Source: Chitinophagales bacterium (GTDB lineage Bacteria > Bacteroidota > Bacteroidia > Chitinophagales > Saprospiraceae). Taken from it: 64,000 nt of DNA. This document shows positions 8,817 to 17,926 of the stretch, one piece after another. The stretch lies in contig JAFLBP010000022.1 in assembly GCA_017303875.1 (NCBI GenBank), forward strand, positions 27,577 to 91,576, written 5' to 3'. How positions within the stretch are numbered: position 1 is the first letter of the stretch; every line of letters begins with the position of its first letter. The notes under the pieces were generated by a model that worked only from the letters and a program-made list of their open reading frames with translations, was not told the origin of the DNA and did not search any database. A program made the translations under genes and the position numbers.

Positions 8817-9988
8817 AAGTCCTGCACCTTTTTGATGCCTGGCTGCCCCATACCATGAACTGGGCCTACCGCATCCTCGATGCCACGCCGGATGTTCAGG
8901 TACAAGTGGCTGCGCCGTGGATGATGGACAATGGGTATTTGCGCGACGACTACCATTTTTATATTCCCAAATGGCAGCAATGGATGGGTAATTTGCCGAA
9001 AAACGAGTGGCAAATGGTCGTTTTTCGACGAATTTTATTAAAAATAGAACAATTTTTCCCGATATACAATCGCCAGTTGGAAAAACAGATACGGGTACAA
9101 AAACCGGATCTGCTGCACGCACATTTTGGTCCGGTGGCCTGCCGCTATTTAAGTCTGGCAAAAAAAACCGGCATTCCGCTGGTGGTCTCTTTTTACGGGT
9201 ACGACTACGAAAAAGCGCCTTTCCGCCAGCCCGCCCTGCGCGCGCGCTACCACGAGTTATTTGAACACGCCGCCGCGATTACCGCCGCCGGCCCCAGGGG
9301 CAAAGCCGTGTTGATGGCGCAAGGTTGTCCGGAAGCGAAAATCTTTATTTCCCCCATGAGCATGCGGCCGGAGGAGTTTCCGCCGCAGCGCCGCTTCAAA
9401 GAACCCGGACAGCTGAAACTCGTGCAGGTGGCTACCATCACCGGTAAAAAAGGGTTTATGGATACCCTGCAAGCCTTCCAAATGGCCCTGGCGCGTTGCC
9501 CAAACCTGGAGCTTACCCTCGCCGGTGAGCGACACGACGACGCACTGGTTGCAGCGATAAAAAATTTCATCCGGCAGCAGCAGCTCGAGAGCAAAGTGCA
9601 ATGGCTTGAGTTTATTCCGCATGGAGATCTGGCCGGTTTTTTACAGGATTTCGAGGTGTTCATTCAGCCCAGTCATTACACCGAAGACCGCGATTGCGAA
9701 GGCGGGCCGGTCTCCATTTTGGAGGCACAATCGGGCGGGATGCCGGTTATTTGCACCCGTCATTTTGATATGCCGACCGAAGTACTGCACGAACAAACAG
9801 GGCTTTTGGCCGAAGAACGGGATATTGCCGGGCTGGCAGCCTGCATAGAGCGTTTTTACTGGATGGATGCTGCTGTTTATCAGACCTTTAGCCGGAATGC
9901 CGCAGCACATGTCCGCGATCATTTTGACATCAGACAAACGGGTAAACGTTTATTTGATTTATATAAAAATATTTTAAAAATTGAATAA
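8813..9988 (+). CDS. GT4 family glycosyltransferase, translationally coupled
   Basis: About 391 residues. I place the start at the GTG at 8813, whose codon overlaps the TGA stop of the upstream gene in the four-base pattern GTGA. Longer in-frame starts lie inside the upstream gene and would add residues without GT homology. The protein begins KVLHLFDAWLPHTMNW. It has LLHAHFGPVACRY in the N-terminal domain, KKGFMDTLQAFQMAL in the donor domain, and GGPVSILEAQSGGMPVI carrying the E-x7-E-like motif. The end resembles AmsK/WcaL-type colanic-acid glycosyltransferases; that subfamily assignment is tentative. Confidence 0.83.
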   Translation: MKVLHLFDAWLPHTMNWAYRILDATPDVQVQVAAPWMMDNGYLRDDYHFYIPKWQQWMGNLPKNEWQMVVFRRILLKIEQFFPIYNRQLEKQIRVQKPDLLHAHFGPVACRYLSLAKKTGIPLVVSFYGYDYEKAPFRQPALRARYHELFEHAAAITAAGPRGKAVLMAQGCPEAKIFISPMSMRPEEFPPQRRFKEPGQLKLVQVATITGKKGFMDTLQAFQMALARCPNLELTLAGERHDDALVAAIKNFIRQQQLESKVQWLEFIPHGDLAGFLQDFEVFIQPSHYTEDRDCEGGPVSILEAQSGGMPVICTRHFDMPTEVLHEQTGLLAEERDIAGLAACIERFYWMDAAVYQTFSRNAAAHVRDHFDIRQTGKRLFDLYKNILKIE

Positions 9989-11213
9989 AAAGAATAATAA
10001 AATACTAATTATAAGTGCCTGGTATTTTCCTTTGTTCCACCCCAGGCCACACCGTTGGACGGCCATTGCCGAACATTGGGCCAAGGAAGGCAATGAAGTG
10101 ACCATACTAACGTCCAAACAACCCGGATTTATAGAAAACGAAATCAGAAACGGCGTATCGGTTCATCGGACTGGCGTGGATTCCGTAAAAACCCTGCTGG
10201 CATTCTGGAAAAAAGGGCGCGAATCGAGGAATGGCGCCCCTGCGGGCTGGCTGTGGTGGATTTATCAGCATATCTGGAAACAGGTGGTTTTCCCCGACGA
10301 CAGTTGCTGGTGGTATTTCCCGGCGCGGCGGCGTTTGAAACAACTGCTCCAAAAGGAAAAATTCGACCTGATTATTTCTGTTTCCCTGCCATTTACGGGG
10401 CATTTGCTGGGGTATTTTGCCAAAAAACAACAACCCGAAGCTTACTGGATTGCCGACAATGGCGATCCTTTTGCTTTTCAACCGCAGGCTCTGAACAACC
10501 GCAGCCTGTACGGCGCGCTCAACCGCCGCTGGGAGCAGCGCGTGCTGAAAATGGCGGATAAAAGTGTGTGTACCAATGAGGCGACCCGTCGCGCTTACGC
10601 CCGCGCATACGGCGAAGCGGCAGTACAAAAAATGCAATGTATCCCGCCCCTGCTCCACCCTGCTTTTGAGCAGGACGAGGTGCGCCCGCCCGTAGAAGGC
10701 CCGATCATTATGGCCTATTTTGGCGCCATGTATCCGCCCATGCGCACGCCGGAGGCTCTGCTGGAGCTTGTCGCACGATTGAATTTACCCATTGAATTGC
10801 ATTTTTGGGGTGAAATTAACCCGGCGTTTCAGCAGCAGCTACGCGCGTATCCCTTTGTTCGTTTGCGCGGGCTGCATAGCCGGGCGACGGTTCGGGAAGC
10901 CATGCGCGGGAGCCATATTTTGGTCAACATTGGGAATAGAAGTTCCTACCAGTTGCCCAGCAAAGCCGTGGAGTACCTTGCTGCCGGTCGGCCCGTGCTG
11001 CACCTTTCGTATACGGAAGAAGACCCGTTTGCGGAGTTATTTAAACCGGGAAATCTATTTTTTAAATGGCTACCCTTGGAAGAAGAAACGGCTGAAAGGC
11101 TTGAGGATTTAAAAGTCTGGATCAACAGCGCATTATTTCAAAATATTGAAAATCAACATTTTAATTTAAAAAAATATACAATAGAAAGTATTGCAGTGGG
11201 GTATATTGTTTAG
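9981..11213 (+). CDS. Glycosyltransferase, GT4-like
   Basis: 410 residues, beginning at a TTG (9981) that lies within the last codons of the preceding gene, an 8-base overlap. No ATG is close. The N-terminal domain has IISAWYFPLFHPRPHRW and NEVTILTSKQPGF. The region KFDLIISVSLPFTGHLLG is a typical GT4 acceptor-side block. The C-terminal half has IGNRSSYQLPSKAVEYLAAGRPVL, the conserved donor-site block with the E of the E-x7-E motif partly lost. The final ~30 residues are AT-rich and end shortly before the 45-bp palindrome. Confidence 0.82.
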   Translation: MNKKNNKILIISAWYFPLFHPRPHRWTAIAEHWAKEGNEVTILTSKQPGFIENEIRNGVSVHRTGVDSVKTLLAFWKKGRESRNGAPAGWLWWIYQHIWKQVVFPDDSCWWYFPARRRLKQLLQKEKFDLIISVSLPFTGHLLGYFAKKQQPEAYWIADNGDPFAFQPQALNNRSLYGALNRRWEQRVLKMADKSVCTNEATRRAYARAYGEAAVQKMQCIPPLLHPAFEQDEVRPPVEGPIIMAYFGAMYPPMRTPEALLELVARLNLPIELHFWGEINPAFQQQLRAYPFVRLRGLHSRATVREAMRGSHILVNIGNRSSYQLPSKAVEYLAAGRPVLHLSYTEEDPFAELFKPGNLFFKWLPLEEETAERLEDLKVWINSALFQNIENQHFNLKKYTIESIAVGYIV

Positions 11214-11236
11214 TTGCGCTGGCTATTTAAAAAGTT

Positions 11237-11327
11237 CTTTATTATCTCATTGTGTGGGTAGCTGGACGTTTACTAAACTTTGAAAGTTTAGTAAACGTCC
11301 AGCTACCCACACAATGAGATAATAAAG
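11237..11327. repeat. Perfect 45-bp inverted repeat with one-base spacer (terminator-like palindrome)
   Basis: Arms 11237-11281 and 11283-11327 are exact reverse complements with a single G between them. The inner core CGTTTACTAAA...TTTAGTAAACG recurs at 38772-38803, so this is a second palindrome family. It lies between the third glycosyltransferase and the convergent lamin-tail gene and could terminate both. A perfect palindrome this long is unusual because such DNA is normally unstable. The remaining intergenic bases to 11411 show nothing else. Confidence 0.88.
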
Positions 11328-11411
11328 AAGACCATTTTACCGCAAAGGCTTGAAAATCGCCCGGTATTTCAACATTCAACCGCGATATGGCGGTATTTTA
11401 ATGGCAAATAT

Positions 11412-13139
11412 TTACTGCTTCACCACAGTGGTGCTCCACACCTTGCCCGCTTTCATAAAGCGGATGTGGTAGAGGCCATTGCTCCAGTTGAGCGTGTGGA
11501 TCAACAGGATATTACCCGGATTAGCGGCGGAGAACACCGTTTTGCCAGTGGTATCAAACACAGTAATCTGATCAAAATCGATACTGCTCAGGACGCGCAG
11601 GCGTTCGCTGGTCGGGTTCGGGCCGATAGTGACGAAGCTGCTGAAATCCACTGCGCTGGTGCTACTCAGCGTGCTGATGTCGGCAATATAGCGCGGCAGT
11701 ACCTGGTAGCCGGTGTTGAACGGCGAAGAACCGTCGAACTGTCCGCCTAAGCCGGTCAGGTTGAAGGGCGATGGTGGCGCCGGGGAGTTGTACAGATCGG
11801 CTGCATCGCGATCGATGCGGATGAGAATAGTATCGCTCAGGTTGGCATCCGAAACGGCGCGCACGTTGAAGCCACTGCTGCCGCTACCGGTTGTCCACTC
11901 TGCCGGATCAATGAGGCGCAGGTTGTTGATACGGATAAGTTTAGACTCGGTAGCTTCAGACAGGCTGGTCACCACTGTTGGCGCCAGCAAGGGATTATTA
12001 GCCGACACCTTATTAATGGTATCCGGCTGAATTTCCGTCAGGCCGCTAAACTGGCCGATCACACCACGCACCGTGATGATGTCTTTTTCCTGAACGGAAT
12101 AGCCAAACTGACCATTAAGGCTGGAAACAGCGATACCGTTGCCCTGATTATCAATCAGGGTAAAGAGCAGCGAGGGTTGGTTGTTGTTAACCGGGCGCAG
12201 GTTGATGCCATACACGGTACCGGTCAGGGTACAGGCTACACCGGCAGAATCGGGAGCGCCGGTGGCGGTTTCATTGCTCACCTGTGCGATGCTGTAATTG
12301 GGATAGCAGCGCACTTTAACGGTGATCACCGCGGTATCGCAGGTATTAGCGTCGCAAACGCGGTAGGTGATTTCCTCCGAGCCGCAGAAATTAGCAGCGG
12401 GGGTATAGTTGATGGTCGTATTGACGATGTTGACAGCGCCGCTTCCGCTTTGGCCCAGCACCTGGAAAATGGTCACCGGATTGGGCAGCAAATCATTGCC
12501 CAGCGGATTGATGGCGACGGCTTTAAAATTCGGAACCGTTACATTATCATTGGTTGCCGAAAGGCTGTTGCCGCCGGTACATCCGGCAGCGGCGCCGGGG
12601 CTGGCAAACACCTGGCGGTTGTTGATGATCAGGCCGTTTACCGGCGTGGGTGCGGCTTGCCAGCTGACGGGCAGGCTGTTGTCGGCCGAAGGGTCGCAGA
12701 GTACCAAAGAAGCGCCGCCGCCATTGGGTTCTACGGGCCAGGGTGCGGCGTTTTTATAATCGACGTAATCAATGACGTTGCCATTGCCATCGCGCAGTTC
12801 AATGTCTTCACCACCGTTGGTCAGGGCGCCGCCCATATCCCAGGCGTAAGCATTGCTGAGGCCGAAGTTATTTTGCATGGCCGCCGGGTTGACGCAAATG
12901 ACCACATATTGATTGGCAGCGATGGACGTGCCTGCCGGGAAGGTAAAATTAAAACCCTGAGAGAAAGTCCAGCCGCTCACATCAACGGCGCTGCTGCTGT
13001 TGTTGTAAAGTTCTACATATTCCAGCGAATCAACACCGCTTTCCGGTGGGTTGTACATAATTTCGGTGATGACGATTTGTGCCTGCGCACGCAGTGCAAG
13101 CGTTAATAAAACGGCGAGGGAGAGCAGCGTTTTTTTCAT
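11412..13139 (-). CDS. Secreted lamin-tail domain protein with type IX secretion C-terminal signal
   Basis: 575 residues from the ATG at 13139, which gives a clean signal peptide (MKKTLLSLAVLLTLALRAQA). The longer upstream reading adds 26 residues without a signal. Residues ~22-150 form a lamin tail domain (ITEIMYNPPESGVDSLEYVE, then VSGWTFSQG and GEDIELRDGNG). A middle segment resembles the cadherin-like VTVKVRC repeats common in these proteins, followed by an OB-like segment (LTGTVYGINL ... DNQGNGIAVS). The last ~75 residues are a T9SS type A sorting domain (IGPNPTSERLRV, then GLYHIRFMKAGKVW). It should be exported through the type IX system and surface-attached or released. The ligand is unknown. 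Confidence 0.85.
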   Translation of the reverse strand: MKKTLLSLAVLLTLALRAQAQIVITEIMYNPPESGVDSLEYVELYNNSSSAVDVSGWTFSQGFNFTFPAGTSIAANQYVVICVNPAAMQNNFGLSNAYAWDMGGALTNGGEDIELRDGNGNVIDYVDYKNAAPWPVEPNGGGASLVLCDPSADNSLPVSWQAAPTPVNGLIINNRQVFASPGAAAGCTGGNSLSATNDNVTVPNFKAVAINPLGNDLLPNPVTIFQVLGQSGSGAVNIVNTTINYTPAANFCGSEEITYRVCDANTCDTAVITVKVRCYPNYSIAQVSNETATGAPDSAGVACTLTGTVYGINLRPVNNNQPSLLFTLIDNQGNGIAVSSLNGQFGYSVQEKDIITVRGVIGQFSGLTEIQPDTINKVSANNPLLAPTVVTSLSEATESKLIRINNLRLIDPAEWTTGSGSSGFNVRAVSDANLSDTILIRIDRDAADLYNSPAPPSPFNLTGLGGQFDGSSPFNTGYQVLPRYIADISTLSSTSAVDFSSFVTIGPNPTSERLRVLSSIDFDQITVFDTTGKTVFSAANPGNILLIHTLNWSNGLYHIRFMKAGKVWSTTVVKQ

Positions 13140-13180
13140 GTTTGTTTGAATTATGATGGTGAAAGGGCGGGGTTTTGCTG

Positions 13181-13188
13181 CAAAAGTA
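13181..13188 (-). promoter_or_regulatory. -7 promoter box (TACTTTTG) of the lamin-tail gene
   Basis: The minus strand reads TACTTTTG, matching TAnnTTTG, 42 bases upstream of the chosen ATG at 13139. It supports that start over the longer open frame, because it lies inside the longer frame. Confidence 0.45.
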
Positions 13189-13274
13189 CCTTTTTTAGTC
13201 GAAAACATGTGACACATATCACCTTCCGCCCGAAAATATTGGGAAACTTAATAGGGAGTTAACATTTAGCGTTC

Positions 13275-13282
13275 TACCTTTG
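13275..13282 (+). promoter_or_regulatory. -7 promoter box (TACCTTTG) of the Oar-like receptor
   Basis: TACCTTTG matches the Bacteroidota -7 box and sits 39 bases before the ATG at 13321. The -33 region (near GGGAGTTAAC) is not a clean TTTG. Confidence 0.5.
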
Positions 13283-13320
13283 CGACGGAATTTTTCCATT
13301 TTTCACAAAATCCATGCTGT

Positions 13321-16300
13321 ATGAAGTACTTTACTTTTCGCAACCTGCTGACTGTGGGTCGCCCTGCCCTTGCCATGCTGGCACTGATGCTGTGCGCGCT
13401 GACTACTTTCGCGCAGGTTACCACCTCCACCATCTCCGGTCTCGTTCAGAGCGCTAACGGAGAAGGCCTGATTGGCGCCACTGTAGTTGCTACCCACGTG
13501 CCTTCCGGCACCCGTTATGGTACTGCTACCAATGCCGTAGGCCGCTACACCCTTCCCGGTGTGCGCGTAGGTGGTCCGTTCACCATCACGGTTTCCTACA
13601 CAGGTTACGAAACCCAAAGCCGCGAAGGCATTTTCACCAACCTCGGTGTTGCTGCCAACGTCGATTTCACCCTTCAGGAAACGGGTGTTGCGATGGACGA
13701 GGTAGTGATCAGTGCCAACCGCAATGATCTGTTCAGCTCCCAGCGTACGGGCGCAGCCACTACCTTCGATTCGAAGCGCGTGACTTCCATCCCGACTATC
13801 GGCAGCCGCTCGATCAACTCCATCACCAAGTACAACCCGAACGGTAACGGTCGTAACTTCGGTGGCCAGGACAGCCGCCTGAACAACTTCACCATCGACG
13901 GTTCGGTGTTCAACAACGGTTTCGGTCTGGGTTCTGAAGCACAAGCCGGTGGCCGTACCAACTCTACCGCGATCTCCCTCGACGCCATCGAGGAGGTACA
14001 GGTAAACGTTGCTCCTTACGACGTACGTCAGACCGGGTTCGTAGGCGCAGGCATCAACGCGGTAACGCGTTCCGGCACCAACGAATTCTCCGGCTCTGCC
14101 TACACACAGCTGCGCAACGCCAACATGTACGGTAACAAAGCCCGTTCGACCAGCGTTGCCACTTCTCCTTTCCAGGAAAACGTGTACGGCGCACGCCTCG
14201 GCGGCCCGATCGTGAAAAACAAAGTATTCTTCTTTGTAAATGCTGAATTCGTACGCAGCTCCGCACCGGCAACCCCGTGGGTAGCCAGCGGCTCCTCCAA
14301 TGTAGGCCAGGCCACCCGTGTACTGAAAAGCGACCTGGACTCCGTAAGCAACGTACTGCTCCGCAAATTCGGCTGGGTGACAGGCCCCTACGAAAACTAC
14401 AACAACGAAGTAGCGTCCAACAAATTCCTGGCACGCCTCGACTTCAACCTCAGTGACCGCCAGAAGCTGATGCTGCGCTACACGCACCACAACTCTACGG
14501 CCGACATCAACATCTCCAACAGCTCCTCCCTGGGCTGGGGTAACCGTACGACAAGCATCAACGCCATGTCGTACCAGAATTCCGGCTACATCATCGGCGA
14601 TAACACGCGCTCGATTGTTGCCGAATTGAACTCTACCTTCAGCTCCAAACTCTCCAATACGTTCAGTGTTGGTTACGACTTCCAGGACGAAAACCGCCAA
14701 TACAAAGGCGAGTTCTTCCCGACTATTGACATCCTGAAAGATGGCGCTACCTATATCGGCGCCGGTTTTGACCCCTTCACTCCGGACAACCTGCTCAGCT
14801 ACGGTACTTTCCACGTAACGGAAAACCTCACCTACTACGCAGGTAAACACACCATCACCGGTGGCGTTAACTACGAACACTTCACCTCGGACAACAACTT
14901 CTTCCCCGGCTCCAACGGTGTTTATGTGTTCAACAGCCTCGACGATTTCTTCAAAGCTTCCAATGGCGACTCTGTAAGCCTCCGTCGCTTCCAGTACCGC
15001 TACTCTGCCCTTGAAGGTGGCGCACAGCCGCTGCAAGTGCTGAAAGTGAACAAGTTCGACGCTTACGTGCAGGACGAGTTCAAAGCCAGCAAAAACTTCA
15101 CGGTAACCGCCGGTGTACGCGCAAGCTTCATCGACCTCGGTGCAACCAAAGTACTGCAAAATACTGTTCTTGCCGACTCTACCTTCCGCGATCTGGATGG
15201 CAATGCGCTGAAAATCAACACTTCTGAAGTTCCTAAAGCGCAACTGCTCTTCGAACCACGCCTTGGTTTCAACTGGGATGTAACGGGTAACAAGAAAACG
15301 CAAGTGCGCGGTGGCGCCGGTATCTTCACCGGTCGTCCGCCTTTCGTTTGGATCTCCAACCAGGTGGGTAACAATGGTGTTATGACCGGCTTCATCGAAG
15401 CAAACAACACCAATACCAAACTGTATCCGTTAGTTAAAGACGCCAACCCGCGCTTCACACCAGAAACGCCCACGCTGCCGTCTACATTTGAAATTGCTGT
15501 TACCTCCGACGACTACCGCTACCCGCAGGTACTGAAAGCCAACCTCGCGATCGACCAAAAACTGCCCGGCGGCCTTGTAGCTACTGCTGAAGTATTGTTC
15601 AACAAGAACATCAACGCAGTTTACTACTACAATGCCAACCTCGAAGCAGCTACTGCTACTTTCGCTGGTGTTGATAACCGTCCGCGTTTCCCGGGTTCTA
15701 TTGTTCCTTCTGCACAGATCAACAATGCTACCCGCGTAGTGAACAACGTTTCCAGCGCAGTCGTTATGTCGACAACCAACGAAGGTTCCTACTTCGGTGC
15801 AACTGCCAAACTGGAATACCCCGAAACAAAAGGTCTCTACGCCATGGCTGCCTACACATACAGCAAAGCGCAGGATCTGATGGATGCCGGCTCAATCGCC
15901 TCCGGTTCCTGGACAGGCGCTCGTTCCGTACGCGGCAACAACGCGCTCGACCTGGCTTATGCTACCAACGACATCCCGCACCGTGTAATCGGTCTGTTCA
16001 GCTACCGCGCTGAATGGGGCGAAAAACGCGGCGGTGGCGTTCAGTTCACCCTCGGTTACGAAGGCCGCAAAGACGGTCGCTTCTCCTACACCTACAACGG
16101 TGACATGAACGGCGACAACATCGCCGGTAACGACCTGCTCTTCGTGCCGAATGCTGCTTCTGATCTCGTATTTGAAGACCAGACGGTTAACAACGTAACT
16201 TATACCGCTGCACAACAGGCTGAATTCTTCGAAGAATTTATCCGCAACGACGAATACCTCAGCAGCATCCGCGGTCAGTACAGCGAGCGCAACGGCGGCA

Positions 16301-16617
16301 TCCTGCCCTGGTTGCACCGCTTCGACTTAGCCATCAGCCGCGATTTCTGGATCAATGTAGGAGGCAAACGCAACACCCTTCAGTTCCGTTGCGACATCTT
16401 CAACATCGGCAATATGCTCAACACCGATTGGGGTGTTGGCCGTCGCTTTGTAGCAACTTCCCCGCTGCAAGCCCGTGGTGTTGATGCCAATGGCGTTCCG
16501 AAATACCGTGTTGCCAGCCAGCTGTTGGCTCCGTCTACCCGTCGTACATACGACTGGGGCGCGACCATCAACGATGTTTGGAACCTCCAGCTTGGTGTTC
16601 GCTACACGTTTAACTAA
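13321..16617 (+). CDS. Oar-like TonB-dependent outer-membrane receptor
   Basis: 1098 residues with a signal peptide to about residue 32 (ALTTFAQ). A carboxypeptidase-regulatory-like domain follows (~36-120: TISGLVQSANGEGLIGATVV, GRYTLPGVRVGG). The plug begins MDEVVISANR and contains NNFTIDGSVFNNGFG and EEVQVNVAPYDVRQTGFVGA, then the long barrel. The order and the TRSGTNEFSGSAY block match Oar-like receptors (Myxococcus Oar). The barrel ends in an aromatic residue (YTFN). Oar proteins take up peptides or other large substrates, or mediate adhesion; the ligand here is unknown. C-ending codons dominate, a mark of high expression, and this leaves long spurious frames open on the other strand. A terminator follows. 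Confidence 0.9.
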   Translation: MKYFTFRNLLTVGRPALAMLALMLCALTTFAQVTTSTISGLVQSANGEGLIGATVVATHVPSGTRYGTATNAVGRYTLPGVRVGGPFTITVSYTGYETQSREGIFTNLGVAANVDFTLQETGVAMDEVVISANRNDLFSSQRTGAATTFDSKRVTSIPTIGSRSINSITKYNPNGNGRNFGGQDSRLNNFTIDGSVFNNGFGLGSEAQAGGRTNSTAISLDAIEEVQVNVAPYDVRQTGFVGAGINAVTRSGTNEFSGSAYTQLRNANMYGNKARSTSVATSPFQENVYGARLGGPIVKNKVFFFVNAEFVRSSAPATPWVASGSSNVGQATRVLKSDLDSVSNVLLRKFGWVTGPYENYNNEVASNKFLARLDFNLSDRQKLMLRYTHHNSTADINISNSSSLGWGNRTTSINAMSYQNSGYIIGDNTRSIVAELNSTFSSKLSNTFSVGYDFQDENRQYKGEFFPTIDILKDGATYIGAGFDPFTPDNLLSYGTFHVTENLTYYAGKHTITGGVNYEHFTSDNNFFPGSNGVYVFNSLDDFFKASNGDSVSLRRFQYRYSALEGGAQPLQVLKVNKFDAYVQDEFKASKNFTVTAGVRASFIDLGATKVLQNTVLADSTFRDLDGNALKINTSEVPKAQLLFEPRLGFNWDVTGNKKTQVRGGAGIFTGRPPFVWISNQVGNNGVMTGFIEANNTNTKLYPLVKDANPRFTPETPTLPSTFEIAVTSDDYRYPQVLKANLAIDQKLPGGLVATAEVLFNKNINAVYYYNANLEAATATFAGVDNRPRFPGSIVPSAQINNATRVVNNVSSAVVMSTTNEGSYFGATAKLEYPETKGLYAMAAYTYSKAQDLMDAGSIASGSWTGARSVRGNNALDLAYATNDIPHRVIGLFSYRAEWGEKRGGGVQFTLGYEGRKDGRFSYTYNGDMNGDNIAGNDLLFVPNAASDLVFEDQTVNNVTYTAAQQAEFFEEFIRNDEYLSSIRGQYSERNGGILPWLHRFDLAISRDFWINVGGKRNTLQFRCDIFNIGNMLNTDWGVGRRFVATSPLQARGVDANGVPKYRVASQLLAPSTRRTYDWGATINDVWNLQLGVRYTFN

Positions 16618-16661
16618 GCAAGCATTTGCTCAACAATTGAGCAGTACCTGATGGTATACAA

Positions 16662-16696
16662 AACGCGCCATCTCGGGAAACCGGGATGGCGCGTTC
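16662..16696 (+). terminator. Rho-independent terminator of the Oar-like gene
   Basis: The 15-base arms AACGCGCCATCTCGG and CCGGGATGGCGCGTT pair with one G-U and enclose a GAAA tetraloop, followed by CGTTTACAGG. It is positioned 45 bases after the TAA. The U tract is poor, but the stem is strong. Confidence 0.7.
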
Positions 16697-16740
16697 GTTT
16701 ACAGGTTTATTGGGAAATAAATCAGCAAGTTGATGAAATC

Positions 16741-17892
16741 CTACAAGCGTATCAAAATACCGGTTTTAACCTGTGGCGCGCGCGGATAACTGGTTTCGGT
16801 ATGCCAGGAAAGCCATTTATTGACGGGTATTTCAAAACCTGCCCCAAGATGCAATTTCAAAGCCTTGGCATGATCAATAACCCCTTTTTTGTCAATCAGA
16901 TAAGCCTCGGCACCCGCCATGATACGCAGTACAAAATGTCGTTTATGCACAACATCATACCCCACACGTGGAATCAGTGCACCCACATTGTACGGCTTCG
17001 CCACGTTATTATTGACAAAATAATATTGTACAAGCAGCTCCGGATGTACCCGGAAATTTCTTTTGAGGGTTAAGGACAAACCGCCAGCCGCGATTAGGCC
17101 CTGTTCATTGCCGCCCATCATCGCCAGCAATTGCACCCTGCTCTTACCCGTTCCCACCCAGCTTTCCTTATTTTTTTCCGCTAAAGTTTTAGGCGGCACA
17201 TATCCTTTACAACGATTGTATTGCTCTATAACTTTGCTCAGATTGTGTTCATCATATCTGAAATCCGGAGCGATTTTGATTTTTGGACAATCAATCATAG
17301 CCTTGCGCAGCGTTGTCTGATAGCTGGCAATATGCCTGTAGTTCCCTTCAGTGCTTTCAATAACCGTAAAACCTTGCTTTGATGTCCTGAATTGCTGTAA
17401 GGAGGCGTTTTTAAACCCTTTAAGTTTAAAGCCATTGGGCATATCCAACTTATCCAATTGCAGATAATGGTTCACAAGTGGTACGATCGAGTCTTTTTCT
17501 GATTTAATGTAAAAAAAATCACCCTCTAAAACCTCAAGCAAATAGAGCTTTAAAGGCCCGTCAACGATACGTTTGAGAAACATCGGCTGCCTGACATCCG
17601 TAGAGGTAAGGCCATCGTCGGATTTAAAAAAAGTGGCATTATACACTTCAAATAATCCGATTTCAGATGCAAAAAAGGCTCGTGCAGTTTCGGGTGTGTA
17701 ACGCTGTGGCACGCCACCCGCAGGATAAATGACGATTTCCCGCCCCAGGCTGCGCAAATTGGCATTTCCCAATTCGCCGCGAATCGTATCCCCGTTGGCC
17801 ATAATCAGCCAACCCGGAGATTTAACCTGCGCAGTAAGGGTAAAAGAACAAAGTGCCCAAAGGAGCATTGGGAGGAAACATTGGAGTCGCAT
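16741..17892 (-). CDS. Hypothetical secreted protein, likely outer-membrane beta-barrel C-terminus
   Basis: About 383 residues from the ATG at 17892 (MRLQCF), with a signal peptide ending LTAQ; an ATG nine bases upstream is possible. The first part reads SPGWLIMANGDTIRGELG, the opening of a family in which a short 'GD-x-GE' stretch resembles the domain in the barrel protein at 45612-46505. The C-terminal ~130 residues alternate hydrophobic and polar residues (LLAMMGGNEQGLIAAGGLSLTL ... LHLGAGFEIPV), consistent with an outer-membrane barrel. Function not recognised. It is convergent with the Oar-like gene, and the terminator at 16662-16696 lies between them. Confidence 0.6.
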   Translation of the reverse strand: MRLQCFLPMLLWALCSFTLTAQVKSPGWLIMANGDTIRGELGNANLRSLGREIVIYPAGGVPQRYTPETARAFFASEIGLFEVYNATFFKSDDGLTSTDVRQPMFLKRIVDGPLKLYLLEVLEGDFFYIKSEKDSIVPLVNHYLQLDKLDMPNGFKLKGFKNASLQQFRTSKQGFTVIESTEGNYRHIASYQTTLRKAMIDCPKIKIAPDFRYDEHNLSKVIEQYNRCKGYVPPKTLAEKNKESWVGTGKSRVQLLAMMGGNEQGLIAAGGLSLTLKRNFRVHPELLVQYYFVNNNVAKPYNVGALIPRVGYDVVHKRHFVLRIMAGAEAYLIDKKGVIDHAKALKLHLGAGFEIPVNKWLSWHTETSYPRAPQVKTGILIRL

Positions 17893-17926
17893 AATATACA
17901 ATAAATTTGGTGAAATGTCGAGGTTG

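Noticed and set aside
12177..13106. 309-codon plus-strand frame across the lamin-tail gene
   Set aside because: Antisense shadow. The minus-strand protein has a signal peptide, a lamin tail domain and a T9SS tail.
13303..15303. 666-codon open frame on the minus strand across the Oar-like gene
   Set aside because: It is the antisense of a strongly biased real gene. The translation is rich in Val/Gly/Ala/Arg with no domain, and the plus-strand protein has clear receptor motifs.
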